The position numbers were made by a program, and so were the translations under genes. Positions 17,720 through 26,798 of a DNA stretch of 56,002 nucleotides are shown piece after piece. The stretch's first letter is position 1; every line of letters starts with the position of its first letter. The notes below the pieces were generated by a model. That model saw only the letters and a list, made by a program, of their open reading frames with translations. It was not told the origin of the DNA and did no database searches. The stretch is taken from NCBI GenBank assembly GCA_028279345.1, contig JANQNY010000081.1, positions 1-56,002 of the forward strand. Reading direction: 5' to 3'. Source of the DNA: Geminicoccaceae bacterium (lineage in GTDB: Bacteria; Pseudomonadota; Alphaproteobacteria; Geminicoccales; Geminicoccaceae).

Positions 17720-18328
17720 CTAGCGATCCAGCTCCGCCTGGCTCGTGATGACCTTGCCGAGGAGTCCGTAGGCGATGGCCTCTTCGGTGCCGAGCCAGAA
17801 GTCGCGCTCCATGTCCTGCTGGACGCGATCGACGGTCTGGCCCGTCGCCTCGGCGAAGAGGCGGTAGAAACGGGCGCGCATCTTCACGATCTCATCGGCC
17901 TGGATCTCGATGTCCGCGGCTCGCCCGCCGATGCCGCCGCTCGGCTGGTGCAAGAGAAAACGGGTGTTCGGCAGGCAGAACCGACGCTCGAGCGGAACGG
18001 AGACGAAGATCAGCGCGCCGGCGCTCGCCACCCAGCCCGAGCCGATGCAGCGGACCTCGGGGCTGATGAACTTGATCACGTCGTGGATCATGTCGCCCGA
18101 TTCGACATGCCCGCCGGGCGAGCTGACGAAGACGTTGATCGGCTCGTCGCCCGCTGCCGCCAACGCCAGAAGCCGCTCGGTCGTGGCCCTCGCCACGCGA
18201 TCGGTGATGCCGCCCGTGATGAGCACGTGGCGCCGCTTGAACAGCGCTTCCTCGACCAGACGCGGCGGACGACTGGCGCTGTCGCGGGTCTCGTCGTCCT
18301 CATTGGTGATGGGCGTCTGCATCATCAT
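17720..18328 (-). CDS. ClpP-family serine protease
   Basis: A 202-aa ClpP-fold protease. The catalytic triad is visible: S102 in VASAGA, H127 in LLHQPSGG, and D176 in MERDFWLG. VSSPGGHVESGDMIHDVI is the ClpP strand that binds substrate. Three ATG codons run in tandem at 18326-18328 and below, behind GGGGACG; the first is used here. It differs from housekeeping ClpP in the N-terminal extension rich in charged residues and in standing alone without clpX. It may be a second, specialised ClpP. Confidence 0.85.
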   Translation of the reverse strand: MMMQTPITNEDDETRDSASRPPRLVEEALFKRRHVLITGGITDRVARATTERLLALAAAGDEPINVFVSSPGGHVESGDMIHDVIKFISPEVRCIGSGWVASAGALIFVSVPLERRFCLPNTRFLLHQPSGGIGGRAADIEIQADEIVKMRARFYRLFAEATGQTVDRVQQDMERDFWLGTEEAIAYGLLGKVITSQAELDR

Positions 18329-18482
18329 CGTCCCCAAGCGGTGGCGCATCCGGCGTCGGTCAACCAGACCAAGCGGCCGCGCACAAGCCGAGATCGCAAG
18401 CGCGACCGTCCTTGAACCCCATCGGCGGAGCGCCCAAGCCGACCGAAGCACGATGAGCGAACGCCACGCCGCTAGCGTCTTG

Positions 18483-18500
18483 TCGTCATGTAACCATCAC
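18483..18500 (+). promoter_or_regulatory. Possible Pho box upstream of phnC
   Basis: TCGTCAT-GTAA-CCATCAC matches the PhoB direct-repeat consensus CTGTCAT-N4-CTGTCAC at 10 of 14 positions, with the spacing of 11 bases between repeats. It lies 75 bases before the phnC start. Phosphonate transport genes are usually under PhoB control, but half-site matches are imperfect. Confidence 0.35.
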
Positions 18501-18574
18501 ACGCCCATCGTCTGTCTGTCACGGAGCGGGGTTACCAGCGGCATGGGGGATCGTCCGAAAATCGGAGAACGCCG

Positions 18575-19360
18575 GTGCTTGAGGTCGAGGCTTTGACCAA
18601 GCGGTTCGGCGACGTGCATGCGGTTGACGAGGTCGCGCTGGTGGTGCCGCGCGGCCAGATGCTCGGCGTCATCGGCAGGTCGGGCGCGGGCAAGTCGACG
18701 CTTCTCAGGATGCTCAACCGTCTCAGCGATCCGAGTGACGGCCGGATCAGGTTCGACGGCGTCGACGTAACGGCACTCATGGGCGCCGAGCTCCGACGTT
18801 GGCGGGCGCGCTGCGCCATGATCTTCCAGCAGTTCAACCTTGTCGGTCGGCTCGACGTCATCACCAACGTGCTGCTCGGTAGGCTCAACGGCCACGGGCT
18901 CTTGTCCTCGATGACGGCGAACTTCACCGCTGCAGAGCGGGCCGATGCGATCCGTGCGCTCGACCGTCTCGACATGGCGCAGACCGCGCTGCAGCGGGCG
19001 GACACGCTCTCCGGCGGCCAGCAGCAGCGGGTGGCCATTGCGCGCGCGATGATGCAGCGCCCGGACATTCTGCTCGCCGACGAGCCGATCGCCTCGCTCG
19101 ACCCCAGGAACGCCACGGTCGTCATGGAGGCGCTGCAGCGGATCAACGGCGAGGACGGGATCACCGTCATCTGCAACCTGCACACGCTCGACACCGCGCG
19201 CGCCTATTGCGACCGCGTCATCGGCATGGAGCGTGGCCGCATCGTGTTCGACGGGCCGCCGTCCCAGCTGGATGAGCCGACGGTCCGGCGGATCTACGGC
19301 GTCGAGGCGGCCGAACAGCTCAGCGAATCCGTAACGTCGACGTCGTTGTCGGCCGCGTAG
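18575..19360 (+). CDS. phnC: Phosphonate ABC transporter ATP-binding protein
   Basis: A 261-aa ABC ATPase. Walker A is GRSGAGKST (about residues 34-42), the Q-loop is MIFQQFNLV, the signature is [15 protein letters not shown], Walker B is [13 protein letters not shown], and the switch histidine is in ICNLHTLD. The [19 protein letters not shown] segment is typical of PhnC. The GTG start is preceded by GGAGAAC. It powers uptake of phosphonate, phosphite or a related compound through the two PhnE permeases encoded downstream. Confidence 0.95.
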   Translation: MLEVEALTKRFGDVHAVDEVALVVPRGQMLGVIGRSGAGKSTLLRMLNRLSDPSDGRIRFDGVDVTALMGAELRRWRARCAMIFQQFNLVGRLDVITNVLLGRLNGHGLLSSMTANFTAAERADAIRALDRLDMAQTALQRADTLSGGQQQRVAIARAMMQRPDILLADEPIASLDPRNATVVMEALQRINGEDGITVICNLHTLDTARAYCDRVIGMERGRIVFDGPPSQLDEPTVRRIYGVEAAEQLSESVTSTSLSAA

Positions 19361-19420
19361 TGAGCGGCTGGGCGAGCGACGGCGACCACCACACGACACA
19401 TAACCATGGGGAACCAGACG

Positions 19421-20431
19421 ATGTTCAAGAGCATGCTTCTTGCAGGCACGGCCGCGGCCGTGCTCGGTGCCACCGCCTTTGCCCAGCAGGAGATCCGCAG
19501 CGCCGGTGAAGAAGCCACCACCAGCGTTCGTGACTTCGAGATCCCGACCGAGCTGCCGGTCGCCGACTTCAAGGACGACGGTGTCGAGATCTGGCGCATC
19601 GGCATCCTCGGCGGCGAGAACGAGGCCGACCGGTTGCGCGAGTACACCTGCCTCGCCGACCATGTCGAGAAACAGTTCGGCGTGGACGTCGAGCTCTATC
19701 CTGCGTCGGACTACGCCGGCGTTATGCAGGGCCTCATCTCCGACAACCTCGAAACGGCTGGCCTCGGCAGCGCCGGCTATGCCGGCATCTACCTCCAGGA
19801 CCCGGATGCGGTCGAGCCGATCCTGACCAACGAGCAGGTCGACGGCTCCCGCGGCTACTACTCGGTGATGCTGGTCCGCAGCGACAGCGACATCGAGAGC
19901 ATCGACGACATGGAGGGGCGGAGCCTCGCGTTCGCCGATCCGAACTCGACATCCGGCTATCTCGTGCCGAACTTCGAGCTCAACGACTCGGGCTACGCCA
20001 CGGAGGGCGACGACGCTTTCTTTAGCCAGACCGGCTTCTCCGGTGGGCATGAGCAGGGCGTCGTCGCGGTCCTCAACGGCCAGTACGACGCGGCGGTGAC
20101 CTGGGTCTCCGGCGTCGGCGAGCTGGAAAAGGGCTACAGCCGCGGCAATCTGCGTTCGATGTGGGACAAGGGTGCGCTCGACATGAACGACATCCGCATC
20201 GTCTGGCAGTCCAACCTCATCACCAACGGCCCGATCGTCGTCCGCAAGGACCTGCCGCAGGAGGTTAAGGACGCCTACAAGGACCTCATGCTCTGGATCT
20301 CCTACAACGACCGCGAGTGCTACGCGCTGATCGCCGATGGTGAAGCCAACGGCTACGTGCCGGTGACCCAGGAGTTTTACGAGCCGATCATCAACATGCG
20401 CCGCGCGACCATGGAACAGCGCCGCGGCTGA
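19421..20431 (+). CDS. phnD: Phosphonate-type periplasmic binding protein
   Basis: A 336-aa binding protein. The ATG at 19421 follows GGGGAA at ordinary spacing; an ATG five codons earlier lacks a ribosome site. The signal peptide MFKSMLLAGTAAAVLGATAFA is followed by a PhnD domain: RIGILGGENEADRL, SDYAGVMQGLISDNLETAGLGSA-like sequence, and FADPNSTSGYLVP, which contains the family's ligand-binding Ser/Thr turn. It hands its phosphonate-like ligand to PhnE. It is followed by a strong hairpin (20440-20466) and then phnE. Confidence 0.95.
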   Translation: MFKSMLLAGTAAAVLGATAFAQQEIRSAGEEATTSVRDFEIPTELPVADFKDDGVEIWRIGILGGENEADRLREYTCLADHVEKQFGVDVELYPASDYAGVMQGLISDNLETAGLGSAGYAGIYLQDPDAVEPILTNEQVDGSRGYYSVMLVRSDSDIESIDDMEGRSLAFADPNSTSGYLVPNFELNDSGYATEGDDAFFSQTGFSGGHEQGVVAVLNGQYDAAVTWVSGVGELEKGYSRGNLRSMWDKGALDMNDIRIVWQSNLITNGPIVVRKDLPQEVKDAYKDLMLWISYNDRECYALIADGEANGYVPVTQEFYEPIINMRRATMEQRRG

Positions 20432-20439
20432 CGAGGTAG

Positions 20440-20466
20440 AGGCGGGCGCCCACGGGGTGCCCGCCT
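20440..20466 (+). promoter_or_regulatory. Intercistronic hairpin after phnD
   Basis: Bases 20440-20451 pair with 20455-20466 over 12 positions (one G-T), with a 3-base loop. There is no following T-run. It fills most of the 42-base gap between phnD and phnE. The likely role is protecting the phnD message end or lowering read-through into the permease genes, as proposed for the similar element after dctP. Confidence 0.65.
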
Positions 20467-20473
20467 ACGCCCG

Positions 20474-21382
20474 ATGGCGACATCGACCCCCACCGCCGCT
20501 ATCCGCGTCGACCCTGTCGGCGCGTTCGAGCAGCACTATGGCGAGATGCGTACCCAGCGGCGGCGTCGATCGCTGGTGTTCTGGGCCGTCTTCCTCGTCC
20601 TGTTGGCTCTCGCGGTCGATATCTCGACGTTCTTTCCCGACCGCCTCGCCGAGGGTTTGCCGCGCATCGGCAGCTACATTTACGACACCCTGCCGATGCT
20701 GCGTCCCGACGTGTTGTTCGCCGACACGCAGACCGAGGGGTCGTTGGCCTACTGGTACTTCAATCTGCCCAAATACGCGTCGCTCCTGTTCACTACGATC
20801 AACATGGCGTTGTTTTCCACGCTGATCGGCACGGTGGGCGCGCTTCTGCTTTGCTTCGTGGCAAGCCGCAACCTGATGCGGAACTGGTGGCTCTACGCCG
20901 CCGCGCGACGCCTCTTGGAGTTCTGCCGGGCGGTTCCGGAGATCGTCTTTGCGCTGATCTTCGTCTATGCGTTCGGGATCGGTCCAGCCGCAGGCGTGCT
21001 CGCCATCGCGATCCACAGCGCGGGCGCGTTGGGGAAGCTCTTCTCCGAGGTCAACGAAAACGCCAACCACGGCCCCATCGAAGGGGTGCGTGCCACCGGC
21101 GGCAACTGGTTCGAGGAGATTCGCTTTGGGGTCGTGCCGCAGGTCTGGCCCAATTTCCTGAGCTATATCTGGCTGCGGCTGGAGATCAACATCCGGGCCA
21201 GCTCGATTATCGGCTTCGTCGGCGGCGGCGGAATAGGCCAGGAACTGCACTACGTCATCAGCTTCAATTACTATGAGGAGGTGAGCGCGATCGTGCTGCT
21301 CATCATTCTCACGGTAACCTGCGTCGACCTGCTCTCAGAGCGGCTGCGGCACCGCGCGATCGGCAGGGAGAACCTCCTGTGA
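20474..21382 (+). CDS. phnE: Phosphonate ABC transporter permease, first copy
   Basis: A 302-aa inner-membrane permease with about six helices, the first at SLVFWAVFLVLLALAVDIS. The cytoplasmic EAA loop that contacts PhnC is seen as EVNENANHGPIEGVRATGG, followed by PQVWPNFLSYIWLRLEINIR. The conserved SSIIGFVGGGGIGQEL is present near the C-terminus. It pairs with the second PhnE as a heterodimer. Its stop overlaps the next start by 4 bases (GTGA). Confidence 0.94.
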   Translation: MATSTPTAAIRVDPVGAFEQHYGEMRTQRRRRSLVFWAVFLVLLALAVDISTFFPDRLAEGLPRIGSYIYDTLPMLRPDVLFADTQTEGSLAYWYFNLPKYASLLFTTINMALFSTLIGTVGALLLCFVASRNLMRNWWLYAAARRLLEFCRAVPEIVFALIFVYAFGIGPAAGVLAIAIHSAGALGKLFSEVNENANHGPIEGVRATGGNWFEEIRFGVVPQVWPNFLSYIWLRLEINIRASSIIGFVGGGGIGQELHYVISFNYYEEVSAIVLLIILTVTCVDLLSERLRHRAIGRENLL

Positions 21383-22227
21383 GCGGCAGTGGGTCCGCCG
21401 ATGCGGCGATTCGGGAGCGGTTCCCCGAGCTGTTCGATGACCGGCCGATGACCCGCGTCAAGCAGTGCGCGCCATGGCTCATCGGGACGGCCTACGTGCT
21501 GTTCTGCGTGTGGCTCTTCGACATCAGCCTCGCCACGCTCATTGCCGGCGTCGATCGCATGTGGATCGTCGTGCGGTCGATGATCATCTGGAACGACTTC
21601 TGGTCCTGGAACTTCGCGAGCATCTTCAACGGCCTCTTCGAGACGCTGGCCATGGCGTTCCTGGGCACGCTGATCGCCTCGCTGCTCGCCATTCCGCTGG
21701 GCTTTCTCGCCGCCGCCAACGTCGTCCGGTTCGGTCTCTTGCGCCACGCGGTGCGGCGTCTCCTGGACGTGCTGCGCGGTGTCGATCAGCTCATCTGGGC
21801 GCTCATGTATGTCCGCGCCGTCGGCCTCGGGCCCCTCGCTGGCGTACTGGCGATCATCACGAGCGACACCGGCACGCTCGCCAAGGTCTACTCCGAAGCG
21901 GTGGAGAACGTCGACAAGAAGCAGCTCGACGGCGTGAAGGCCACCGGTGCCAACACGCTCCAGCTCTATCGCTATGGAGCGCTGCCCCAGATCGCCCCCG
22001 TATTCCTCTCGCTCTCGCTCTACTGGTTCGAGAGCAACACCCGCTCCGCGACCATCCTCGGTATCGTCGGCGCCGGCGGGATCGGGCTGCAGCTGAGCGA
22101 GCGCATGCGCGCCAATCTGTGGGACCAGACGGCCTTCATTATCCTCTTGATCCTCGTCACGGTGGCGCTCATCGATCACCTGTCGCGGATCATCCGCGAG
22201 CGGTTTATCGGCCGACGCGATCTTTGA
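21379..22227 (+). CDS. phnE: Phosphonate ABC transporter permease, second copy
   Basis: A 282-aa permease homologous to the preceding one: the EAA loop reads EAVENVDKKQLDGVKATGAN, and the C-terminal glycine motif is TILGIVGAGGIGLQL. Starts at GTG overlapping the upstream stop, and ends overlapping the TTG of the next gene by 4 bases. Two adjacent PhnE genes are common in alphaproteobacterial phosphonate or phosphite importers. Confidence 0.94.
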   Translation: MSGSGSADAAIRERFPELFDDRPMTRVKQCAPWLIGTAYVLFCVWLFDISLATLIAGVDRMWIVVRSMIIWNDFWSWNFASIFNGLFETLAMAFLGTLIASLLAIPLGFLAAANVVRFGLLRHAVRRLLDVLRGVDQLIWALMYVRAVGLGPLAGVLAIITSDTGTLAKVYSEAVENVDKKQLDGVKATGANTLQLYRYGALPQIAPVFLSLSLYWFESNTRSATILGIVGAGGIGLQLSERMRANLWDQTAFIILLILVTVALIDHLSRIIRERFIGRRDL

Positions 22228-22886
22228 GCGACGATTGGGTTCAGATCGACCATCATGAGGGCGCGGCCGAGCGCAAGCCGCCGCTCGGCCCAGTGCCTGC
22301 CATCCACCCGACGGCCCTGGTTCGTGATTGCCGGTTCGGGCCCTACACTGCGGTCGGCGCGCGGACTCAGCTGACCGAGACCGACTTCGGCGCCTACAGC
22401 TACATCGTCGACGACGGCGATGTGATCTACGCAAGCGTCGGCAAGTTCTGCTCGCTCGCGCGCATGGTGCGGCTCAATCCGGGCAACCATCCGACTTGGC
22501 GTGCCTCGCAGCATCATTTCATGTACCGCGCCGCGAGCTACAGCCTCGGCGAGGATGAGGCGGACGTGTTCGCCTGGCGGCGCGCCCATCGCGTCACCCT
22601 CGGACACGACGTCTGGGTCGGCCACGGCGCCACGGTGATGGCGGGCGTGACGGTCGGCACGGGCGCCGTGGTCGGCGCAGGGGCTGTCGTCACCAAGGAC
22701 GTGGCACCCTACACGATCGTCGGCGGTGTGCCGGCGCGACCGATCCGCGAGCGTTTCCCGCGAGCCATCGCCGAGCGACTCCTGACGCTCGCCTGGTGGG
22801 ATTGGAGCCACGAGCGGCTTCGGGCGGCGCTCGACGACTTTCGACGCTTGTCGGTGGACAGCTTCCTCGAAAGGCACGAAACGTGA
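22224..22886 (+). CDS. Hexapeptide-repeat transferase of phosphonate clusters
   Basis: A 220-aa left-handed beta-helix acyltransferase. Hexapeptide repeats are seen in VRDCRFGPYTAVGARTQL and VTLGHDVWVGHGATVMAG, ending with the usual VVTKDVAPYTIVGGVPARPI. The frame is open far upstream, but TTG at 22224 overlaps the phnE stop (TTGA) and gives the family's usual length, so that start is used. It resembles the transferase family commonly found in phn operons (TIGR03308-like, from memory). The substrate is unknown; acetyl transfer to an aminophosphonate or intermediate is plausible. Confidence 0.8.
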   Translation: MSDDWVQIDHHEGAAERKPPLGPVPAIHPTALVRDCRFGPYTAVGARTQLTETDFGAYSYIVDDGDVIYASVGKFCSLARMVRLNPGNHPTWRASQHHFMYRAASYSLGEDEADVFAWRRAHRVTLGHDVWVGHGATVMAGVTVGTGAVVGAGAVVTKDVAPYTIVGGVPARPIRERFPRAIAERLLTLAWWDWSHERLRAALDDFRRLSVDSFLERHET

Positions 22887-22976
22887 ACGCGCGCGTGGCG
22901 CCGCGTCGGGCGTCTGAGCTGACACGTCCAGCGAAAACACCCATATGTCTTCGACAGCAACTTTAGGGAGCGGTCC

Positions 22977-23804
22977 GTGACCGCAGCCGTCAACGCCGTC
23001 GTCGTTCCCGAGGGGCTCCCACCTGCCGACGAGCAGGCGCTGCGCGACGCCTGGTGCCGGCTCGAGCGACCGAGCTTCGCGGCGCGTGCGTCGAGCGTCC
23101 TGGGCACGCCGCTCGAAGCCGGTCTGCGCCGCCTGCCGAGGAGCTTCCGCCGACGCCTCGACAGTGTGACGGAACGCGCGCTCGAGCACGCTTTCGACGT
23201 CGCCCTCGGCACGCTGGAGCCGCTGCCGGCATCGGCCGGAGGCCATCGCGCGCTCACCGTGGGCCTGGGTGCTGCTGGCGGGTTCTTCGGTGCGGCGGGC
23301 TTGTTGGTCGAGCTGCCGATCACCACCGTGGTGATGCTCAGAACGATCGCCGATGCGGCGCGCAGCGAAGGCGAAGACCCGGCGGAGCCGGAGACGCGGC
23401 TGGCGTGCCTGCAGGTGTTCGCGCTCGGCAGCCCCAGCCCGGAGGACGACGCCGCGGAGACGGGTTTTCTGGAGCTGAGGGCAGCGCTCGCAGCGCAGTT
23501 CGCCAACCCCTACGTGCCGGCGCTGCTGGGGGGTGGCGGCCCCGCGGGCGCCTCGATGATCCAGCTCATCGCCAAACGCTTCGGCGTCGTCGTCGGCCAG
23601 AAGGCGGCCGCGCGCGCCGTGCCGATCGTCGGGGCCGCCAGCGGCGCCACGCTCAACGCGCTCTTCTTCCAGCATTTCCTTGAGATCGCCCGCGGCCAGT
23701 TCACCGTGCGCCGCCTGGAGCGCGCCCACGGCCGCCTGCTGATCAGCGAGACGTACGAACGGATCGGCCAAGAGATGCGGGCTGATGCCGGCAGCCGCGC
23801 CTGA
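22977..23804 (+). CDS. EcsC-family protein
   Basis: A 275-aa protein beginning at GTG after AGGGAGCG. The glycine-rich hydrophobic part (VGLGAAGGFFGAAGLLVELPITTVVMLRTI, cited in pieces at about residues 95-125) is followed by ALGSPSPEDDAAETGF and AARAVPIVGAASGATLN, the pattern of the EcsC family. EcsC proteins are membrane-associated and of unclear function. It stands 90 bases after the phosphonate operon and 76 bases before the epimerase gene. Confidence 0.85.
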   Translation: MTAAVNAVVVPEGLPPADEQALRDAWCRLERPSFAARASSVLGTPLEAGLRRLPRSFRRRLDSVTERALEHAFDVALGTLEPLPASAGGHRALTVGLGAAGGFFGAAGLLVELPITTVVMLRTIADAARSEGEDPAEPETRLACLQVFALGSPSPEDDAAETGFLELRAALAAQFANPYVPALLGGGGPAGASMIQLIAKRFGVVVGQKAAARAVPIVGAASGATLNALFFQHFLEIARGQFTVRRLERAHGRLLISETYERIGQEMRADAGSRA

Positions 23805-23880
23805 GGCCACGTCCCTGGCATAGACGCCGGCGCAACCAACCGGCATAGCACGCGTATTCAGGGCAGGCGGGGTACAGGAA

Positions 23881-24894
23881 GTGAGCGTGGACGGCGCAGG
23901 GCCGGTGCTGGTTACGGGCGCGGCCGGCTTCATCGGCTTTCACCTCTCGGTGGCGCTGCTCGACCGCGGGATCGCTGTGAGTGGGGTGGACTGCCTCACG
24001 CCCTACTACGATCCTGCGCTCAAGCATGCTCGGTTGGCCGAGCTTAGGGGTCGTCCCGGTTTCGACTTCACGACGCTCGATCTGGCCGACCGCGCGGCCA
24101 CTGCCGACTACTTCGCCTCGGTCCGTCCACGGCGGGTCGTGCACCTCGCAGCCCAGGCGGGCGTTCGCTACTCGATCGAGCACCCGTTTGCCTATGTCGA
24201 CTGCAACCTTGCCGGCACGATGGCGGTGCTCGAAGGCTGCCGGCACGCCAGCACCGAACACCTCGTGTTCGCCTCATCGAGCTCGGTCTATGGCGGCAAC
24301 GCAAAGTTGCCGTTCAAGGAAACCGACCCGGTCGATCATCCCGTGAGCCTCTATGCCGCCAGCAAGCGGGCCAACGAGCTGATGGCGCACACCTACAGCC
24401 ACCTCTATGGCCTCAAAGTGACGGGGCTCCGCTTCTTCACGGTTTACGGGCCCTGGGGGCGCCCAGACATGGCCTACTACAGCTTCACCGAGGCTATCCG
24501 CGCCGGCAAACCGATCCGTCTCTACAATCATGGTGAGATGGCCCGCGACTTCACCTACGTCGCCGACGCGGTCGAAGCGGTGCTCCGCCTGCTCGACGCC
24601 GAGCCGAAGCCGCTCGCTGGCGATGCGCCAGACCGTAGCGCGGCGCCCTTCCGCCTCTACAACATCGGCAACCACACGCCGGTCGACCTGCGGACGTTCG
24701 TTGGGACGCTGGCGCGATGTCTCGGCGCCGAGGCGATCATCGAGTACGCCGCCATGCAGCCGGGCGAGGTTTCCACAACCTTTGCCGACGTCGAAGCACT
24801 GCATGCCGCGACCGGCTTCGTACCGACGACGCCGCTGCGGGAGGGCCTCGCGCGGTTCACGGAATGGTACGATACCTATCACGGCAGTCGCTAA
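23881..24894 (+). CDS. UDP-glucuronate 4-epimerase-like nucleotide-sugar epimerase
   Basis: A 337-aa extended SDR enzyme. The NAD-binding motif GAAGFIG is at residues 13-19, and the catalytic triad is S134 region in ASSSSVYG with Y158 and K162 in YAASK. LTPYYDPALKHARL and RFFTVYGPWGRPDMA are typical of the UDP-glucuronate 4-epimerase (LspL/Cap1J) group. It supplies UDP-galacturonate or a related sugar for surface polysaccharide or LPS. GTG start; the ribosome site is GGTACAGGAA. Confidence 0.9.
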   Translation: MSVDGAGPVLVTGAAGFIGFHLSVALLDRGIAVSGVDCLTPYYDPALKHARLAELRGRPGFDFTTLDLADRAATADYFASVRPRRVVHLAAQAGVRYSIEHPFAYVDCNLAGTMAVLEGCRHASTEHLVFASSSSVYGGNAKLPFKETDPVDHPVSLYAASKRANELMAHTYSHLYGLKVTGLRFFTVYGPWGRPDMAYYSFTEAIRAGKPIRLYNHGEMARDFTYVADAVEAVLRLLDAEPKPLAGDAPDRSAAPFRLYNIGNHTPVDLRTFVGTLARCLGAEAIIEYAAMQPGEVSTTFADVEALHAATGFVPTTPLREGLARFTEWYDTYHGSR

Positions 24895-25011
24895 ACGGTC
24901 GCCGTCCCAGTCCTTGGGCGTCTCGGCGGCGCCGTCCAGGTAAGCGCGATCCATGTGCCGGACTTCGTGGCTCTGAGCGCCAAGTCCTCGCCCCCGGCAA
25001 CCGCTTGCGCA

Positions 25012-25039
25012 TTGACGTGCTCAGGTTCCTCCATAAGTT
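25012..25039 (+). promoter_or_regulatory. Probable promoter of the glycine riboswitch-gcv operon
   Basis: TTGACG at 25012-25017 is a good -35; with a 16-base spacer, TAAGTT at 25034-25039 is a fair -10. The predicted start lies near 25046, about 10 bases before the first aptamer. The stretch is locally AT-richer than its surroundings. Confidence 0.45.
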
Positions 25040-25055
25040 TATGTTTGTCAGACGA

Positions 25056-25238
25056 CGCCTGCGGGAGAGTGCGTGCGATTGGCGCGCCGCCGAAGGAGCA
25101 ACCGCCCCCGGAAACTCTCAGGCCCCAGGACCGCAGGTCGATGGCACGCTGGAGAGCGGGTGCGGCCGCACCCCACCGAAGGTGAAGGCGCGGCATGCCG
25201 GTGCATGCTGGCGCTAAACTCTCAGGTCGCGGACAGCG
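25056..25238 (+). promoter_or_regulatory. Tandem glycine riboswitch (two aptamers)
   Basis: Two consecutive glycine aptamers precede gcvT. The first (about 25056-25139) is closed by CCTGCGG (25058-25064) pairing with CCGCAGG (25131-25137), with conserved GGGAGAG, CCGCCGAAGGAGCAA and AAACTCTCAGG. The second (about 25147-25238) has CTGGAGAGCGGG, CACCGAAGGTGAAGGCG and AAACTCTCAGGTCGCGGACAG. The two are joined by a short linker, the classic arrangement for switching on glycine cleavage genes when glycine is abundant. No T-run terminator follows, so control is probably at translation, about 50 bases before the gcvT start. Confidence 0.95.
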
Positions 25239-25288
25239 GGGGGCAGGTCGGTGCGCTCACGTGCCGGCGTGCTGGAGCGACCGTTGCG

Positions 25289-26389
25289 ATGACTGAGCCC
25301 CGCCATACCGCGCTCTATGAGTGGCATCGAGAGCAAGGGGCGCGCCTGGTGCCCTTCGCCGGTTGGCTGCTGCCGCTGCAGTACCCCGCAGGCATCATGG
25401 CCGAGCATCGAGCCTGCCGCGAAAGATGTGTCCTGTTCGACGTTTCGCACATGGGCACCGTCCTGGTCCCCGGCGATCCCCAAGACGCTGCGTGCGCGCT
25501 CGAGGACCTGATCTCGGGCGATCTACAGCAGCAGCGCGTCGGCACCGCCAAATACACCCTGCTGTTAAACGATGCCGGCGGCATCACCGACGACCTCATG
25601 GCCCTCCGCCACGAGGAGGCCTGGTATCTCGTGGTCAACGCGGCCCGCACGGCGGCCGACCTCGCGGCGCTCGAGGCGGCTTTGCCCGAAGCACACCGTC
25701 CCGTGCTCGTCGAAGGGAAGTCGCTGATCGCGCTGCAGGGCCCAGCCGCTGCGGAGGTTCTCGCGGAGCAATTGCCGGAAGCTCTCGAGCTGCGCTTTCT
25801 GGAAAGCCGAGAAGTCTTCATCGACGGCCAGCGGGCGCGGGTTGCGCGCCTCGGCTATACGGGCGAGGACGGCTTCGAGATCGCGCTGCCGGACGGTGTT
25901 GCGCGGGAGTTTGCCGCGCGCCTCTGTGCCGACGGGCGGGTCCAGCCCGCGGGCCTCGGCGCCCGCGACAGCCTACGCCTCGAGGCGGGGCTCTGTCTCT
26001 ATGGCCAAGACATCGACGAGACGACGTCGCCGATCGCTGCCGGACTGGGCTGGACGATCAACAAGCGGCGCCGCGAGGCCGCGGACTTTCCTGGCGCGGC
26101 GCGTATTCTGCGCGAACGTGCTGACGGGCCGGAACGCCGGCTCGTGGGGCTGACCCTCGACGGCCGGCTGCCCGCGCGCAGCGGCGCCGAGGTGCTCGCC
26201 GACGGCACGACGGTCGGTCGCGTCACCAGTGGCGGCTTCGCACCGACCGTCGGCGCGCCGATTGCGCTGGCCCATGTCGACGCCACGGTCGCCGAGGTCG
26301 GCACGGCGCTGGTCTGCCGCGTGCGCTCACATGATGTCGACGCTACCGTCACGGCGCTGCCCTTCGTCCCCAATCGCTACCATCGCTGA
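25289..26389 (+). CDS. gcvT: Glycine cleavage system T protein (aminomethyltransferase)
   Basis: A 366-aa protein. The ATG at 25289 follows GGAGCG and opens with [20 protein letters not shown], the normal GcvT N-terminus; the frame is open further back through the riboswitch, but that is noncoding. Conserved segments are [20 protein letters not shown] and the C-terminal [18 protein letters not shown]. It transfers the methylene unit from the H-protein arm to tetrahydrofolate, releasing ammonia. Confidence 0.97.
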   Translation: MTEPRHTALYEWHREQGARLVPFAGWLLPLQYPAGIMAEHRACRERCVLFDVSHMGTVLVPGDPQDAACALEDLISGDLQQQRVGTAKYTLLLNDAGGITDDLMALRHEEAWYLVVNAARTAADLAALEAALPEAHRPVLVEGKSLIALQGPAAAEVLAEQLPEALELRFLESREVFIDGQRARVARLGYTGEDGFEIALPDGVAREFAARLCADGRVQPAGLGARDSLRLEAGLCLYGQDIDETTSPIAAGLGWTINKRRREAADFPGAARILRERADGPERRLVGLTLDGRLPARSGAEVLADGTTVGRVTSGGFAPTVGAPIALAHVDATVAEVGTALVCRVRSHDVDATVTALPFVPNRYHR

Positions 26390-26400
26390 GGAACCGCATC

Positions 26401-26775
26401 ATGGCCCGTCGCTACACGAAGGACCACGAATGGGTCGAGCTCGACGGCGACGACGCCGCCGTCGGCATTACGGACCATGCCCAAGAGCAGCTGGGCGATG
26501 TCGTCTTCGTCGACCTGCCCGACGTCGGTCGGACGGTCAACGCCGGCGACGCGATGGCCGTCGTCGAATCGGTGAAGGCTGCGAGCGACGTATATGCGCC
26601 GATCGCGGGCGAGGTCACGGCGATCAACGAGTCGCTCGCGGACGCCCCCGGCCTGGTCAACGAGGCCGCCGAGGGTGCCGGTTGGTTCGTGCGCATCAAG
26701 CCGTCAACGCCCGCCGAGATCGACTCGTTGTTGGATGCGGCGGCCTATGCCGCGTTCGTTGCCGACCAGAGCTGA
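26401..26775 (+). CDS. gcvH: Glycine cleavage system H protein
   Basis: A 124-aa lipoyl carrier. The lipoylation lysine is K59 in [14 protein letters not shown]. The N-terminus [16 protein letters not shown] and the C-terminal segment [15 protein letters not shown] are typical. It shuttles the aminomethyl group between the P, T and L proteins. It begins 11 bases after gcvT. Confidence 0.98.
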   Translation: MARRYTKDHEWVELDGDDAAVGITDHAQEQLGDVVFVDLPDVGRTVNAGDAMAVVESVKAASDVYAPIAGEVTAINESLADAPGLVNEAAEGAGWFVRIKPSTPAEIDSLLDAAAYAAFVADQS

Positions 26776-26798
26776 GCCACGGCGTGAGGATGTGCTGG

